In this document: positions 26,107-35,910 of the stretch, piece after piece | How positions within the stretch are numbered: the first letter of the stretch is position 1 | Layout: the number at the start of each line of letters is the position of its first letter | Assembly: GCF_014701195.1 (NCBI RefSeq) | Contig: NZ_AP018712.1 | Span: 1,506,501 to 1,570,500 of the forward strand | Length of the DNA stretch: 64,000 nt | Source: Tepiditoga spiralis | GTDB lineage: Bacteria > Thermotogota > Thermotogae > Petrotogales > Petrotogaceae | Direction: 5' to 3' | Position numbers and translations under genes: made by a program | The notes under the pieces: generated by a model | What the model was told of the DNA's origin: nothing | Databases searched by the model: none | The model's input: only the letters and a program-made list of their open reading frames with translations

Positions 26107-27399
26107 ATGAAAAAATGGCTAGTTGTTTTAGTTGTTGTTTTTAGTGTTTTTATGTTCTCAAAAACTACTGTTGAATTTTGGCATGCTATGAGTGGAGATA
26201 GGATAGCTTTGATTCAAAGTATGGCTGAAGACTTTATGAAGCTACACCCTGATATAGTAATTAAAGCACAATATACCGGTAGTTATAGAGATACATTAAA
26301 TAAATTAACTACATCTATAAAATCAGGAAAATCTCCTAATTTAGTACAAGTTTATGATATAGGAACAAGAGCAATGATTGATGGTGATGTTGCCTTACCA
26401 ATGCAAGATATGATTGATAAAGATCCAAATTTTGATAGTGCATTATTTTTAGATCAAGTTTTAAATTATTACAGAGTAAATGGAAAATTATATTCAATGC
26501 CATTTAATTCTTCAAATGCAGTTTTATTTTATAATAAAACATTATTTAAAAAAGCTGGTTTAGATCCAAATAAACCACCAAAAACTTATGAAGAATTAAT
26601 AGATTATAGTAGAAAATTAGCAAAAATTGGAGTAGCAGGATTAACTTGGCCAACACATTCATGGTTCTTTGAACAATTACTTGCTGCACAAGATGCATTA
26701 TTTACAGATAATAATAATGGAAGAACAGGAAAAGCTGAAAATGCAGTATTTAATAGTGAAGCTGGAAGAAAAATATTTCAATTACTTGATACAATGACAA
26801 AAGAAAATCTGATAATAAATACAAAAAGAGAAGATTGGTCAGGTGCAAGACAAATATTTTTATCAGGAAAAGCAGCTATGGTTTTATTCTCAACATCAGA
26901 TGCAAAAGCTTTTTATGAAATGGGAAAAGAAAATGGCTATGATGTAGGCGCAGCATTTTTACCTGTACCAAAAGGTTCTGCAAAAGGTGGAGTTATTATT
27001 GGTGGAGGAAGTTTATGGATGATTAAAGGACATTCTAATGCTGAAAATAATGCTACTTGGGAATTTGTAAAATTTATGGCTGAACCAGCACAACAAATAA
27101 AATGGCATTTGGGTACAGGATATTTTCCAGTTAGAAAAGATGCTATCGAACAATTGTTAGACAGTAATTTTTATTCAAAAAATCCAGTTTATTTAGGAAC
27201 TATAATGCAACTTCTTATGTCAAAACAAGATTATAGTACCATGGGAGCTGTAATAGGTGTATTCCCTCAAGCAAGAGACCAAATTGAAACAGCTTTTGAA
27301 AAAGTTATTAACAATCAAGAAGATTATAAGAAAGCACTTGAAGAAGCAGAAAAATCTGTTACTGAGTCCATAAAAGAATATAATGATTTATATAATTAA
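26107..27399 (+). CDS. ugpB: UgpB-type glycerol-3-phosphate ABC transporter, substrate-binding protein
   Basis: 430 residues with a signal peptide (KKWLVVLVVVFSVFMFS). It resembles E. coli UgpB more than other family-1 binding proteins: VEFWHAMSGDRIALI, LVQVYDIGTRAMI, SMPFNSSNAVLFYNKTLFKKAGLDP and PPKTYEELIDY. It captures sn-glycerol-3-phosphate or a glycerophosphodiester outside the membrane. Very strong ribosome site (AAAGGGGGAAGG). It is followed by a terminator before ugpA, which favours extra expression of the binding protein. A general oligosaccharide-binding role is possible but less likely. Confidence 0.85.
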   Translation: MKKWLVVLVVVFSVFMFSKTTVEFWHAMSGDRIALIQSMAEDFMKLHPDIVIKAQYTGSYRDTLNKLTTSIKSGKSPNLVQVYDIGTRAMIDGDVALPMQDMIDKDPNFDSALFLDQVLNYYRVNGKLYSMPFNSSNAVLFYNKTLFKKAGLDPNKPPKTYEELIDYSRKLAKIGVAGLTWPTHSWFFEQLLAAQDALFTDNNNGRTGKAENAVFNSEAGRKIFQLLDTMTKENLIINTKREDWSGARQIFLSGKAAMVLFSTSDAKAFYEMGKENGYDVGAAFLPVPKGSAKGGVIIGGGSLWMIKGHSNAENNATWEFVKFMAEPAQQIKWHLGTGYFPVRKDAIEQLLDSNFYSKNPVYLGTIMQLLMSKQDYSTMGAVIGVFPQARDQIETAFEKVINNQEDYKKALEEAEKSVTESIKEYNDLYN

Positions 27400-27404
27400 A
27401 ATAT

Positions 27405-27432
27405 AAAAGTTGGACGATTTCGTCCAACTTTT
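27405..27432 (+). terminator. Intra-operon terminator between ugpB and ugpA
   Basis: AAAAGTTGGACG pairs with CGTCCAACTTTT over ATTT; the T tract continues into TAGTTTTAGG. Partial readthrough would set ugpB expression above the permeases. Confidence 0.85.
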
Positions 27433-27452
27433 AGTTTTAGGAGGAAAATTAA

Positions 27453-28325
27453 ATGAAGATAAGAAAATTTACACCGTATATTCTGTTAATACCAACATTT
27501 ATTATAATAACAATCTTTATTTATATTCCAACTGTTTATTCATTTAGATTGAGTTTTTTCCGTCAATCACCTTTTGGAAACAGAGAAATATATGTTGGAA
27601 TTAAAAATTTTACTAAATTATTTACGGATCCAAATTATTATAGAGCTTTTGGTATAAATATTTTGTATGCACTTATAACTGTTACTGCAACAATTTTTTT
27701 CGCTTTTTTATTAGCACAATTATTAAATCAAAAAATACCTGGAACACGTTTTTTTCGTTTATTTATATTTTCTCCATATGCTATATCTCCAGCCATTGCA
27801 GGAGTTTTATGGTCTTTTCTTTTGAATCCTGTTGTTGGACATATTAATTATGTTTTTATGAAACTTTTTGGACTTCATGTTGAATGGCTTACACAAACAC
27901 CATTTGCATTTATTTCAATTGTTATGGCAAGCATTTGGAAAATGTTGCCATTTAGTCTTATTTTTTACTTAGCAGGACTTCAATCTATACCCGACTCATT
28001 GATTGAAAGTTCTTTAATAGATGGAGCAAACCTTTGGACGAGAATGTGGAAAATAAAATTTCCTCTTTTATCACCAATTACTTTTTATCTTGTTATAATG
28101 ACATTAACTTCATCAATGTTTTCATCTTTTGGAATTATAGATATTATGACAAAAGGTGGTCCAGTTGGATCTACAACAACATTAATTTATAAACTTTATT
28201 TAGATGCTTTTGCATATCAAAAAACAGGATTAGCAGCAGCACAAAGTATAATAATGTTTTTAATAATGGGAATAGTAACTTATATTTATTTTAAAAATGT
28301 AGAAAAAAATGTACACTATCAATGA
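27453..28325 (+). CDS. ugpA: UgpA-type ABC transporter permease
   Basis: 290 residues, six membrane segments, MalF/UgpA branch. The EAA loop that contacts the ATPase is SSLIDGANLWTRMWKIKFPL. FSPYAISPAIAGVLW is typical of the subfamily. Start ATG after AGGAGG, 20 bases past the terminator; nine bases before the next permease. No ATPase (ugpC) gene is nearby; a shared MsmX/UgpC-type ATPase elsewhere is presumably used. Confidence 0.88.
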   Translation: MKIRKFTPYILLIPTFIIITIFIYIPTVYSFRLSFFRQSPFGNREIYVGIKNFTKLFTDPNYYRAFGINILYALITVTATIFFAFLLAQLLNQKIPGTRFFRLFIFSPYAISPAIAGVLWSFLLNPVVGHINYVFMKLFGLHVEWLTQTPFAFISIVMASIWKMLPFSLIFYLAGLQSIPDSLIESSLIDGANLWTRMWKIKFPLLSPITFYLVIMTLTSSMFSSFGIIDIMTKGGPVGSTTTLIYKLYLDAFAYQKTGLAAAQSIIMFLIMGIVTYIYFKNVEKNVHYQ

Positions 28326-28334
28326 GGTGATTAT

Positions 28335-29174
28335 ATGAAACTTAGTACAAAGAAAAAAATGTCTTTTATTACGTCTGAAGTATTATTAGTTATAATTTCT
28401 TTAATTGTAATGTTACCAGTAATATTAGCAATTTCAATGAGCTTTATGAAACCAGAAGAAGTTTTTTCATTTCCACCAAAATTAATTCCTTCTACTTTGC
28501 ATATTCAAAATTATATTGAAGCAATGCAACTTGTGGATTTTAAAAGAATGTTATTAAATTCAACAATAATAGCTTTTTTTATAACTTTAGGTAAATTAAT
28601 AACAGGAACATTAGCGGGATATGCTTTTGCAAGTTTTAATTTTAAAGGTAAAAAAATATCGTTTGGATTATTATTTATAACTTTATTTTTACCTGCTGAA
28701 ACAGTTATGGTACTTCCATTGTTTTTAATAGTTAAAAATTTTGGTTGGGTAAATACTTTTTGGGCTTTAATAATACCATTTACAGCTTCAGCAACTAATG
28801 CATTTTTAATGAGACAACATTTTATGACAATACCAAAAGAACTTGAAGATGCTGCTAAAATAGATGGAGCAACTTCTATGGAATATTTTTGGAAAATATT
28901 GATACCATTATCTAAACCTATGATAGGTGGAGCTGCTCTAATTAATTTTGTTTATGCGTGGAATTTATATTTGTGGCCTCTTATAGTAACTATGGAAGAT
29001 AAAATGAAAACTGTACAAATTGGTGTAAAAATGTTGATTGATGGTCAAGGATCAAATAATTGGGGAGTAATAATGGCTGGTACAATAATTGCATTAGTTC
29101 CAACATTACTGATATTTTTTGCAATTCAAAATGTTTTTGTTAAGAGCCTCGTTAGTTCGGGATTAAAGGGATAG
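28335..29174 (+). CDS. ugpE: UgpE-type ABC transporter permease
   Basis: 279 residues, six membrane segments, MalG/UgpE branch. The EAA loop is DAAKIDGATSMEYFWKILIP and the C terminus SLVSSGLKG is usual for MalG relatives. Partner of the preceding permease in one heterodimeric channel. Ends the operon at a strong terminator (29190-29245). Confidence 0.88.
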   Translation: MKLSTKKKMSFITSEVLLVIISLIVMLPVILAISMSFMKPEEVFSFPPKLIPSTLHIQNYIEAMQLVDFKRMLLNSTIIAFFITLGKLITGTLAGYAFASFNFKGKKISFGLLFITLFLPAETVMVLPLFLIVKNFGWVNTFWALIIPFTASATNAFLMRQHFMTIPKELEDAAKIDGATSMEYFWKILIPLSKPMIGGAALINFVYAWNLYLWPLIVTMEDKMKTVQIGVKMLIDGQGSNNWGVIMAGTIIALVPTLLIFFAIQNVFVKSLVSSGLKG

Positions 29175-29189
29175 TATAGTAATTTAAAT

Positions 29190-29245
29190 AAAAATATCTC
29201 CACATTAAAAGATAATTAATCTTTTTTATATTGGAGATATTTTTT
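29190..29245. terminator. Bidirectional terminator between ugpE and sbcC
   Basis: AAAAATATCTCCA pairs with TGGAGATATTTTT; an inner AAAAGAT/ATCTTTT stem extends it. T tracts on both strands serve the convergent ugpE and sbcC genes. Confidence 0.85.
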
Positions 29246-29261
29246 TATTAAGAATGTTATA

Positions 29262-32200
29262 TTAAGAGTGTTCTATTTTTACTTTTGATCCATTATTTCC
29301 AGGGTTTGCAGAAGTTATTAATAATTTTGTTGGAACTCTATCTTTTAATTCATCAATATGAGATATTATTCCAACTGATAATTTTTCATTACGAAGTTTT
29401 TCTAAAGAATTCATAACAGTATCTAAGAGTTCATTGTCAAGAGTTCCAAATCCTTCATCTAAGAAAAAAAACTCGAGAGGTATTTTTCCTTTTAATTGTA
29501 TTTGTGAGGATAATGCAAGAGCTAAAGATAAAGAAGCAAGAAATGTTTCTCCACCAGATAAGCTTTTTGGATCTCTTCTTGTGCCACCATTTCCATCATC
29601 TCTTATAATAAAATTGCTTTCATTATCGATTTCAAGTGCATATCTTTCATTTGTAATTTTTTTAAGACGCTGTGAAGCATCTCTTGTAATATGATTCATT
29701 TGCATTGATGAAATAAATTTTACAAATTTTTTTCCTTCAAATAATTTACTTAATTCTTCATAAATATCTTTTTTTTGAATATATATTTTTAATTTTTTTA
29801 ATAAAGAATTTTTGATTTTTATTTTTTCAATATTTTCATTAATTTTATTTTTTAATAAAAATTCTTCTTTTTTTATTTTTTCTAAATGGATATTTAAAGT
29901 ATCTTTTTTTGTTTTTATTTCTTGATATTCTTTTTCTGTAATAGATTTTCCATTTAATTCATTTTTTAAATTTTCTAAAGTGCCATTTATTATAGTCAAA
30001 TCTTTTTTATAATTTTCTACAATTATTTCAAGTTTATTTATTTCTTCTGTGTCTAAATAATATTTTTTAATATCGTCTTTATCTTTAAATGGAGTTTCTT
30101 TTAATAAATTTTTTAAAAATTCATCTTTATTTTTTATTTGAGAAGACAGGTTATTTAAAGTTGATTTTTCAGATGAATATTTATTTTTTAAATCATTTAA
30201 AAAATTAAAGCTTTTTTCTAATTCTTCTTTTAAATTTTTTTCTTTTTCAATAAATTCTTTCAATTTATTTTTTGTATTTTTTAATTCATTTTTTAATGAA
30301 GGGTTTTTAGTTATTGAATTAAGTTTATTTGTTGTAATTTCAATATCTTCTTTTAAAGATGTAATTTTTGAAGTTAATTCAGTTTTTCTAATATCTAGAT
30401 TATATATTTCTTTAGTTATATTTTCATTTTCTTCTTTTTTTAGAGTAAATATTTCATTTAATTTATTAATTTCATCTTCTAATTTTTTATAAATTTTTTC
30501 TGAATTTTTAATTTCTTCAAATTTTTTATGAGGGTTTTCTATTTTTATAAGTTTATTTCTTGAATTGTATTCATTACTTTTCTTTTTTAATTCAATATTT
30601 AATTCTTTTATATGTTCATTTTTTTCGGATATTAAGTCTTTTAAATTTCTTAATTTTTGATTAGTAGAAGAAATTTTTTCTTTTAAGTTTATAAAGTCTT
30701 CATTTTTTCTTTTAATTTTTATTTTTAAATTTTCAATTTTTAAGTTATTTTTTTGATTTATCTTTTTTTGATTTTCATATAAATCATTTGATTTTCTGTA
30801 ATTTTCATTTAATTTTTTAAGGTTAAATTCATTTAATAAATCATTTAATGGCTTAATATCATTTTTTATTAAGTTTATTTTTGTATTTAAAACTGCTTCT
30901 TTCTTTACAATATCTTCTTTTTTAAAATTTAATTCTTTAATTATATTTTTTATATTCTCTTCATTTTTAATATCAATATCAATAATTTCTTCAAATTTTG
31001 CAGGGTTATCATGATGTTTTGAACCACAAACAGGACAAGGTTCATTTTCTTTTAGTGTTTTTGCTATTTTTGCATATAAATTTTTTATATTTATTTCATT
31101 AATTTTATTTAAGATCTTTTCATTTTCTTCAAGGGAATTTACAATATCTTTTTGTAATAAATAATAATTGCTTTTTTCATTTTCAAGTTTTTCTAATGCG
31201 CTTTTTAAGTTTTTAAGTTTTAATTTTTTTTCTTCTATATCATTTAATTGGTTTTCAGATTTCTTTAATTTTTCATAGAATTCTTGTAATTTTTCATAAT
31301 TTATTTCATTAGATAATGAAGCTTTTTCATTTTCAAGTTTTTTTATTTCAACATTCATGGATTCATTTTCTTTATTAAGTTCTTTTATTAAATTATTGTT
31401 TTTATAGAGATCATTTTCAAGTTCTTCTTTTTTTGTTTGTGTATTATTTAATTCAATCTTTATTTTATTTTTTTCTTTATTTATTTCTAATAATTTTAAA
31501 AGTATTTCTTTAACTTCAGGTTTTATTATTTCTTTTATGTTTTCTTTCTTTTGTATCAAAGTTTTTAAAAGTTTAGAATTAGAATTAATATCATTATTTA
31601 TATTTTTGCTTTTATCTAATAATATTTGTTTATTTTCAATAATTTTATTAAGTTCTTTTTCTAACTTGTTTTTTTTAGTTTTATTAGTTTTATTATTTTC
31701 TTCAAATATTAATCCATCTTTTAGTTTTTCAATATATTTAATTAAATATTCATAATTTGATTCTTTTTCTCTTAAAGCAAGTTTATAATTTTTATTAATT
31801 TTATTAAATTCATTTTCTTTTTCAATAATTTTATTTTTTAAATCATTTAAATATTCATTTTTTTTCATAAAAATTTCGTTTAATTTTTCATATTCTAATA
31901 TGTTTGGTTTTATATTTATAGCTTTTTTGGCTAAAATTATTTGTTTTTTATATAATTCTATTTTATCCTTATTCTTTAATAATTCAATTAATTTTTTTTC
32001 TTCTTCAAATAATTTATTTTGATTATTCCATAATTTTTGATATTTTTCAAAAGCTATAGAAGTAAGTTCTTTTTGAATACTTTCTTTTTCTTTATTTATT
32101 TTTAAAAGTTCATTTTCTAAAAATTTTAATTTTTCTTCGTTAATATTTTCATAAGCATTTAATTCTCCGTTTAATTCATTTATATTACTTAATAAATCAT

Positions 32201-32750
32201 TTTTTTTATTTTTTAATTCGTTATAAAGTTTATCTCCATATTTTTCAAGCATAAATATTCTTTGAAGCATTTCAGCTCTTTCTGTACCTTTGGTTTGAGT
32301 TAATAATTCGTTAAATTTCCCTTGAGGAAGAACAACACATCTCAAAAAATCTTTATCATTTAATCCTATTATGTCTTTTATAACTTTTTTTGCTTCAGAT
32401 GTATTTTCTGCAATAGTTATTTGTTTATTTAAATTTTTTACAGAACATTTGTGACTTAATATTCCATTTTTATTTCTTTTAAACTCTCTTTCAATTCTAT
32501 ATTTATTTTCTCCTATTGCAAAAGTATAATTTACAGCTGTTTTTTGTGATGAAGAGTTTATAAATTCTTTTGTGTTTCTTGGTATAATACCGTAAAGTGA
32601 TAGTACTATTGCGTCTAAGATGGTTGATTTGCCACTTCCTGTTTTGCCAAATATTCCAAAAAAACCATACTTTGTTAGTTCTTCAAAGTTTATTACTTGT
32701 TTTTCTTGGAAGCTATTTAAACCTTCTATTTCAAGTAATAGCGGTTTCAT
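29262..32750 (-). CDS. sbcC: SbcC-type exonuclease ATPase subunit (Rad50-like)
   Basis: 1162 residues from ATG 32750 (GGTGAATAAAATG; an in-frame GTG upstream lies within the ribosome site). The N-terminal ATPase lobe has GKTGSGKSTILDAIVLSLYG. A very long Lys/Glu-rich coiled coil is broken mid-protein by the zinc hook CPVCGSKHH. The C-terminal lobe carries the signature SLSGGETFLASLSLALALS and Walker B FFFLDEGFGTLD. With SbcD it opens and trims hairpins and blocked DNA ends. The start overlaps the sbcD stop region. Confidence 0.96.
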   Translation of the reverse strand: MKPLLLEIEGLNSFQEKQVINFEELTKYGFFGIFGKTGSGKSTILDAIVLSLYGIIPRNTKEFINSSSQKTAVNYTFAIGENKYRIEREFKRNKNGILSHKCSVKNLNKQITIAENTSEAKKVIKDIIGLNDKDFLRCVVLPQGKFNELLTQTKGTERAEMLQRIFMLEKYGDKLYNELKNKKNDLLSNINELNGELNAYENINEEKLKFLENELLKINKEKESIQKELTSIAFEKYQKLWNNQNKLFEEEKKLIELLKNKDKIELYKKQIILAKKAINIKPNILEYEKLNEIFMKKNEYLNDLKNKIIEKENEFNKINKNYKLALREKESNYEYLIKYIEKLKDGLIFEENNKTNKTKKNKLEKELNKIIENKQILLDKSKNINNDINSNSKLLKTLIQKKENIKEIIKPEVKEILLKLLEINKEKNKIKIELNNTQTKKEELENDLYKNNNLIKELNKENESMNVEIKKLENEKASLSNEINYEKLQEFYEKLKKSENQLNDIEEKKLKLKNLKSALEKLENEKSNYYLLQKDIVNSLEENEKILNKINEINIKNLYAKIAKTLKENEPCPVCGSKHHDNPAKFEEIIDIDIKNEENIKNIIKELNFKKEDIVKKEAVLNTKINLIKNDIKPLNDLLNEFNLKKLNENYRKSNDLYENQKKINQKNNLKIENLKIKIKRKNEDFINLKEKISSTNQKLRNLKDLISEKNEHIKELNIELKKKSNEYNSRNKLIKIENPHKKFEEIKNSEKIYKKLEDEINKLNEIFTLKKEENENITKEIYNLDIRKTELTSKITSLKEDIEITTNKLNSITKNPSLKNELKNTKNKLKEFIEKEKNLKEELEKSFNFLNDLKNKYSSEKSTLNNLSSQIKNKDEFLKNLLKETPFKDKDDIKKYYLDTEEINKLEIIVENYKKDLTIINGTLENLKNELNGKSITEKEYQEIKTKKDTLNIHLEKIKKEEFLLKNKINENIEKIKIKNSLLKKLKIYIQKKDIYEELSKLFEGKKFVKFISSMQMNHITRDASQRLKKITNERYALEIDNESNFIIRDDGNGGTRRDPKSLSGGETFLASLSLALALSSQIQLKGKIPLEFFFLDEGFGTLDNELLDTVMNSLEKLRNEKLSVGIISHIDELKDRVPTKLLITSANPGNNGSKVKIEHS

Positions 32751-32751
32751 T

Positions 32752-33957
32752 TTATTCACCAACCTTATTTATTAATTCTAAAAATGTTTGAACTAATTCA
32801 TTTTTTGGTTCAATATTGTTTATACTTTTATAATACATTTTAAATAGTTCTAAATCTGTATAAGTTTTTTCAAATTCTTGTTCAGTTTTTTCTTTAAGTA
32901 TATCTGTAAATATTGGTTTTATTTCTAATAGATCCTTTTTATATTTTTTAAGTTCCTTTATTTCTTCACCAGTAAGAGGGTTTTTTGTTTTTATTTCAAG
33001 ATAAGCCCATACATTTTTTTCTGAATTTTTTTTACACAAATTAATTGCTTCATCAATTGAATTAGTTTTCCAGATTTCAATAGGTTTATAATTTTTTAGC
33101 ATTATTTTTTCTATATTTACTTTTTTATTTTTTTGTATTTCAACAAAAAGAACTCCTTTTATATGATTTGATTCACTTTTACTGTATTGAATTGGAGAAC
33201 CAGAAAAAAATGCATTTTTATGTTTTGAAACTTTTTGTTGATTATGAAGATGTCCAAGTGCAATATAATCTGCATTTTTAGGAAGATGCTCTGGATTTAT
33301 TGTATAAATTCCACCAAGTTCAATGTTTCTTTCTGATTCCGTTGAAGAACCACCATTGACAAAAAAATGAGAAACAAGTATATTTATTGTATCTTTTTTA
33401 AAATATTTTTTGGATAAATTATTAAATAATTCTCCTATTCTTTCAGAGTACGTTTTTTGAAAATCTTTATCATTTATTTTTTTTTCAAAGATTTCATTTA
33501 GTCTTTTTTCACTTGGATAAGGTAAAGCAATTATTGCTGCTTTTTCATTATCTTTTAGTATTTCAATATAGCTTTCTTCTGAATTAATAACTGAAAATCC
33601 TTTATAATAAGTGTATTCAGTTTTACTTTTTGGTGTTCCAAATATCAAGACACCAAATTCATTTGCTAAAGGTTTAATACTTTCAAGTCTCTCTGGACTA
33701 TCGTGGTTTCCTGCTATTATAATTACAGCTCTTTTTCCTTCTTCTGAGATATTTTTTATTGCATAATTAAATAAGTATTCAGCTTCTGATGGAGGATTAT
33801 AAGTATCAAAAATATCTCCTGCTATAATTATTAAATCTGGATTTTTTCTTTTAACTATTTCTATAAATTCATTGATAAATTCTCTTTGTTCATTTATTCT
33901 ACTGTATCCTTCAAGCATCTTTCCAAGATGCCAATCTGCAGTATGTAATATTTTCAT
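32752..33957 (-). CDS. sbcD: SbcD-type exonuclease nuclease subunit (Mre11-like)
   Basis: 401 residues from ATG 33957, set by GAGGTGC; the frame is open 41 codons further but without a start signal. Mn-dependent phosphoesterase motifs: KILHTADWHLGK, IIAGDIFDTYNPP, IIAGNHDSPERL, LVSHFFVNGG and IALGHLHNQQ. Forms the nuclease half of SbcCD. Its stop lies one base before the sbcC start, so expression is coupled. Confidence 0.96.
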   Translation of the reverse strand: MKILHTADWHLGKMLEGYSRINEQREFINEFIEIVKRKNPDLIIIAGDIFDTYNPPSEAEYLFNYAIKNISEEGKRAVIIIAGNHDSPERLESIKPLANEFGVLIFGTPKSKTEYTYYKGFSVINSEESYIEILKDNEKAAIIALPYPSEKRLNEIFEKKINDKDFQKTYSERIGELFNNLSKKYFKKDTINILVSHFFVNGGSSTESERNIELGGIYTINPEHLPKNADYIALGHLHNQQKVSKHKNAFFSGSPIQYSKSESNHIKGVLFVEIQKNKKVNIEKIMLKNYKPIEIWKTNSIDEAINLCKKNSEKNVWAYLEIKTKNPLTGEEIKELKKYKKDLLEIKPIFTDILKEKTEQEFEKTYTDLELFKMYYKSINNIEPKNELVQTFLELINKVGE

Positions 33958-34023
33958 TATGCACCTCATATATTTAAAAGTATTTTTATGGTATACTAAA
34001 ATAAAAACAAATTGGGGGTAATT

Positions 34024-34653
34024 ATGATGATAGATAATAATATACTTAATTTTTTTAAACAAAAAAAAATTAGAATTCATATTGAAGGAAATATTGGTTG
34101 TGGAAAAACAACACTTGCTAATGCTTTATTTGAAAAATTAAACGCTGATGAATTGATTTTAGAAGAATTTGAAAATAATCCTTATCTTCCTTTATTATAT
34201 CAAAAAAAAGATGTTGGTTTTCAAACTGAAATGTTTTTTTTAGTTTCACGATTTAAACAGTATAAAAATGAATTGCAAAATAAATTTATAATTTCAGATT
34301 ATGATATGTTGAAAAATAAAATATTTGCTGAAATAACTATAAAAGATGAAAATGAAAAAGATAAGTTCTTAAAAATATATGATATTTTAAATGAAGAGAT
34401 AAGGAGTCCAGATGTTTTAATATATATAGATATAAATACAGAAGTAGCAATACAAAGGATAAAAAAAAGAAGTAGAAGTATAGAAAAAATTATAGAAAAA
34501 GACTATTTAGAAGTAGTTAATAATAGTTATAAAAAATATTTTAAAAAACAAAAAAATTATATAAAAATTGATGGAAATACTTTCAATGTTTTTGAAGAAA
34601 AAGAATTAAATGAATTGATTTTAAAAATAAAAAAATTTGTAGAAAAAAACTGA
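34024..34653 (+). CDS. Deoxynucleoside kinase family protein
   Basis: 209 residues from ATG 34024 (ribosome site GGGGG at 34014-34018; a TTG at 34012 overlaps it). P-loop HIEGNIGCGKTTLANALFEKL near residue 20, then the family EEFENNPYLPLLYQ, the FQTEMFFLVSRFKQY substrate-site helix with Gln and Arg, and the lid RIKKRSRSIEK. It phosphorylates deoxynucleosides (salvage); dG/dA kinases of Firmicutes are closest by memory. Specificity is not readable. Divergent from sbcD. Confidence 0.88.
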   Translation: MMIDNNILNFFKQKKIRIHIEGNIGCGKTTLANALFEKLNADELILEEFENNPYLPLLYQKKDVGFQTEMFFLVSRFKQYKNELQNKFIISDYDMLKNKIFAEITIKDENEKDKFLKIYDILNEEIRSPDVLIYIDINTEVAIQRIKKRSRSIEKIIEKDYLEVVNNSYKKYFKKQKNYIKIDGNTFNVFEEKELNELILKIKKFVEKN

Positions 34654-34674
34654 TAAAGTATTTTTTAAAAAAGT

Positions 34675-34703
34675 TTGCATTGCGTACTAAAATAATGTAT
34701 AAT
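34675..34703 (+). promoter_or_regulatory. Promoter of the amidohydrolase gene
   Basis: TTGCAT (34675-34680) and TATAAT (34698-34703) separated by 17 bases; followed by the GGGGGTG ribosome site. Confidence 0.7.
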
Positions 34704-34733
34704 TAAAATGAATAATTTTTTGGGGGTGAAAAA

Positions 34734-35885
34734 ATGAATTTGTTAATAAAAAATGTGAATATTTATTCTATTAGTTCAGAACCATTTGTTGGAGATGTTT
34801 ATATTGAGAACGGTAAAATAGAAAAAGTTGGTAAAGATTTAAAATATGATGTTGAAACAATAGATGCTACTGGTAAATTTTTATTGCCAGGTTTTGTAGA
34901 TCCTCATTCACACATAGGATTATTTGAAGAAGGTGTTGATGGAATACATCAAGATGGAAATGAAATGACAGATCCTGTTACACCTCAAGTTAGAGCAATA
35001 GATGCATTTGTAACTAATGATCCTTCTATTAAAAGAGCTTTAGCTGGTGGAGTTACTACGGTTATGATTGTTCCAGGAAGTGGAAATTTAATAGGTGGTC
35101 AAGGAGCAATTATAAAGTTTAGATCAAATATAATAGATGAAATGATTGTTAAAGAACCAGCAGGATTAAAAATGGCTCTTGGTGAAAATCCAAAAAGAGT
35201 ATATAATTCTAAAAATAAAATGCCTTCTACAAGATTAGGAAATGCGGCTGTTATAAGAGAATACTTCATTAAAGTACGAAATTATATTAATAAAAAAGAA
35301 GAAGTTATTAAAGAAGGAAAAATTTTTAAAGATATAGATATAAAAATGGAAATAGGAGAAAAAGTATTAAAAAGAGAAATTCCAGCAAGAATACATGCTC
35401 ATAGAAAAGATGATATATTAACTGCAATAAGACTTTCAGAAGAATTTGATTTTGATCTTGTTATAGAACATGCAACTGAATCATATAAAATTGCAGATTA
35501 TATAGCAAAGAAAAAAATACCTGTTATTCTTGGCCCTTTATTTGGATTTAGGACAAAGCTTGAATTAAAAGATATGACATATGAATCAGTAAAGATAATT
35601 AATGAAAATAATATTTTAGCAGGTATAATGTGTGATCATCCAGTTATACATTTAGAACATGCAAATATACATGCGGGAACAGCTTTAAGATATGGAGCAA
35701 ATGAAGAAGATATACTAAAAATGTTAACAATAAATGGAGCAAAAATTTTAAAACTTGAGGATAAAATTGGAACTATTGAAGAAGGTAAAGATGCAGATAT
35801 TGTAATATGGTCGCATCATCCATTTGATTTAAGAGCAAAAGCCGAAAAAGTATTTATTGAAGGTAAAAAAGTTTTTGAAATATAA
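34734..35885 (+). CDS. Amidohydrolase (imidazolonepropionase-like)
   Basis: 383 residues. Metal-dependent hydrolase with an N-terminal composite beta domain (IENGKIEKVGKDLKYD), GFVDPHSHIGLFEEGVDG with the HxH metal pair, HAHRKDDI and VIEHATES metal histidines in the barrel, DHPVIHLEHANIH and a C-terminal GTIEEGKDADIVIW. Usually hydrolyses a cyclic amide or a dipeptide-like substrate; the substrate is unknown. Alone between its promoter and a terminator. The pyroglutamyl peptidase gene converges on it. Confidence 0.88.
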   Translation: MNLLIKNVNIYSISSEPFVGDVYIENGKIEKVGKDLKYDVETIDATGKFLLPGFVDPHSHIGLFEEGVDGIHQDGNEMTDPVTPQVRAIDAFVTNDPSIKRALAGGVTTVMIVPGSGNLIGGQGAIIKFRSNIIDEMIVKEPAGLKMALGENPKRVYNSKNKMPSTRLGNAAVIREYFIKVRNYINKKEEVIKEGKIFKDIDIKMEIGEKVLKREIPARIHAHRKDDILTAIRLSEEFDFDLVIEHATESYKIADYIAKKKIPVILGPLFGFRTKLELKDMTYESVKIINENNILAGIMCDHPVIHLEHANIHAGTALRYGANEEDILKMLTINGAKILKLEDKIGTIEEGKDADIVIWSHHPFDLRAKAEKVFIEGKKVFEI

Positions 35886-35909
35886 AAAAGAGCCTTTAGG
35901 CTCTTTTTT
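35884..35909. terminator. Bidirectional terminator between amidohydrolase and pcp
   Basis: AAAAAAGAGCC pairs with GGCTCTTTTTT over TTTA; A and T tracts give termination from both sides. It starts in the amidohydrolase stop codon. Confidence 0.92.
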
Positions 35910-35910
35910 G

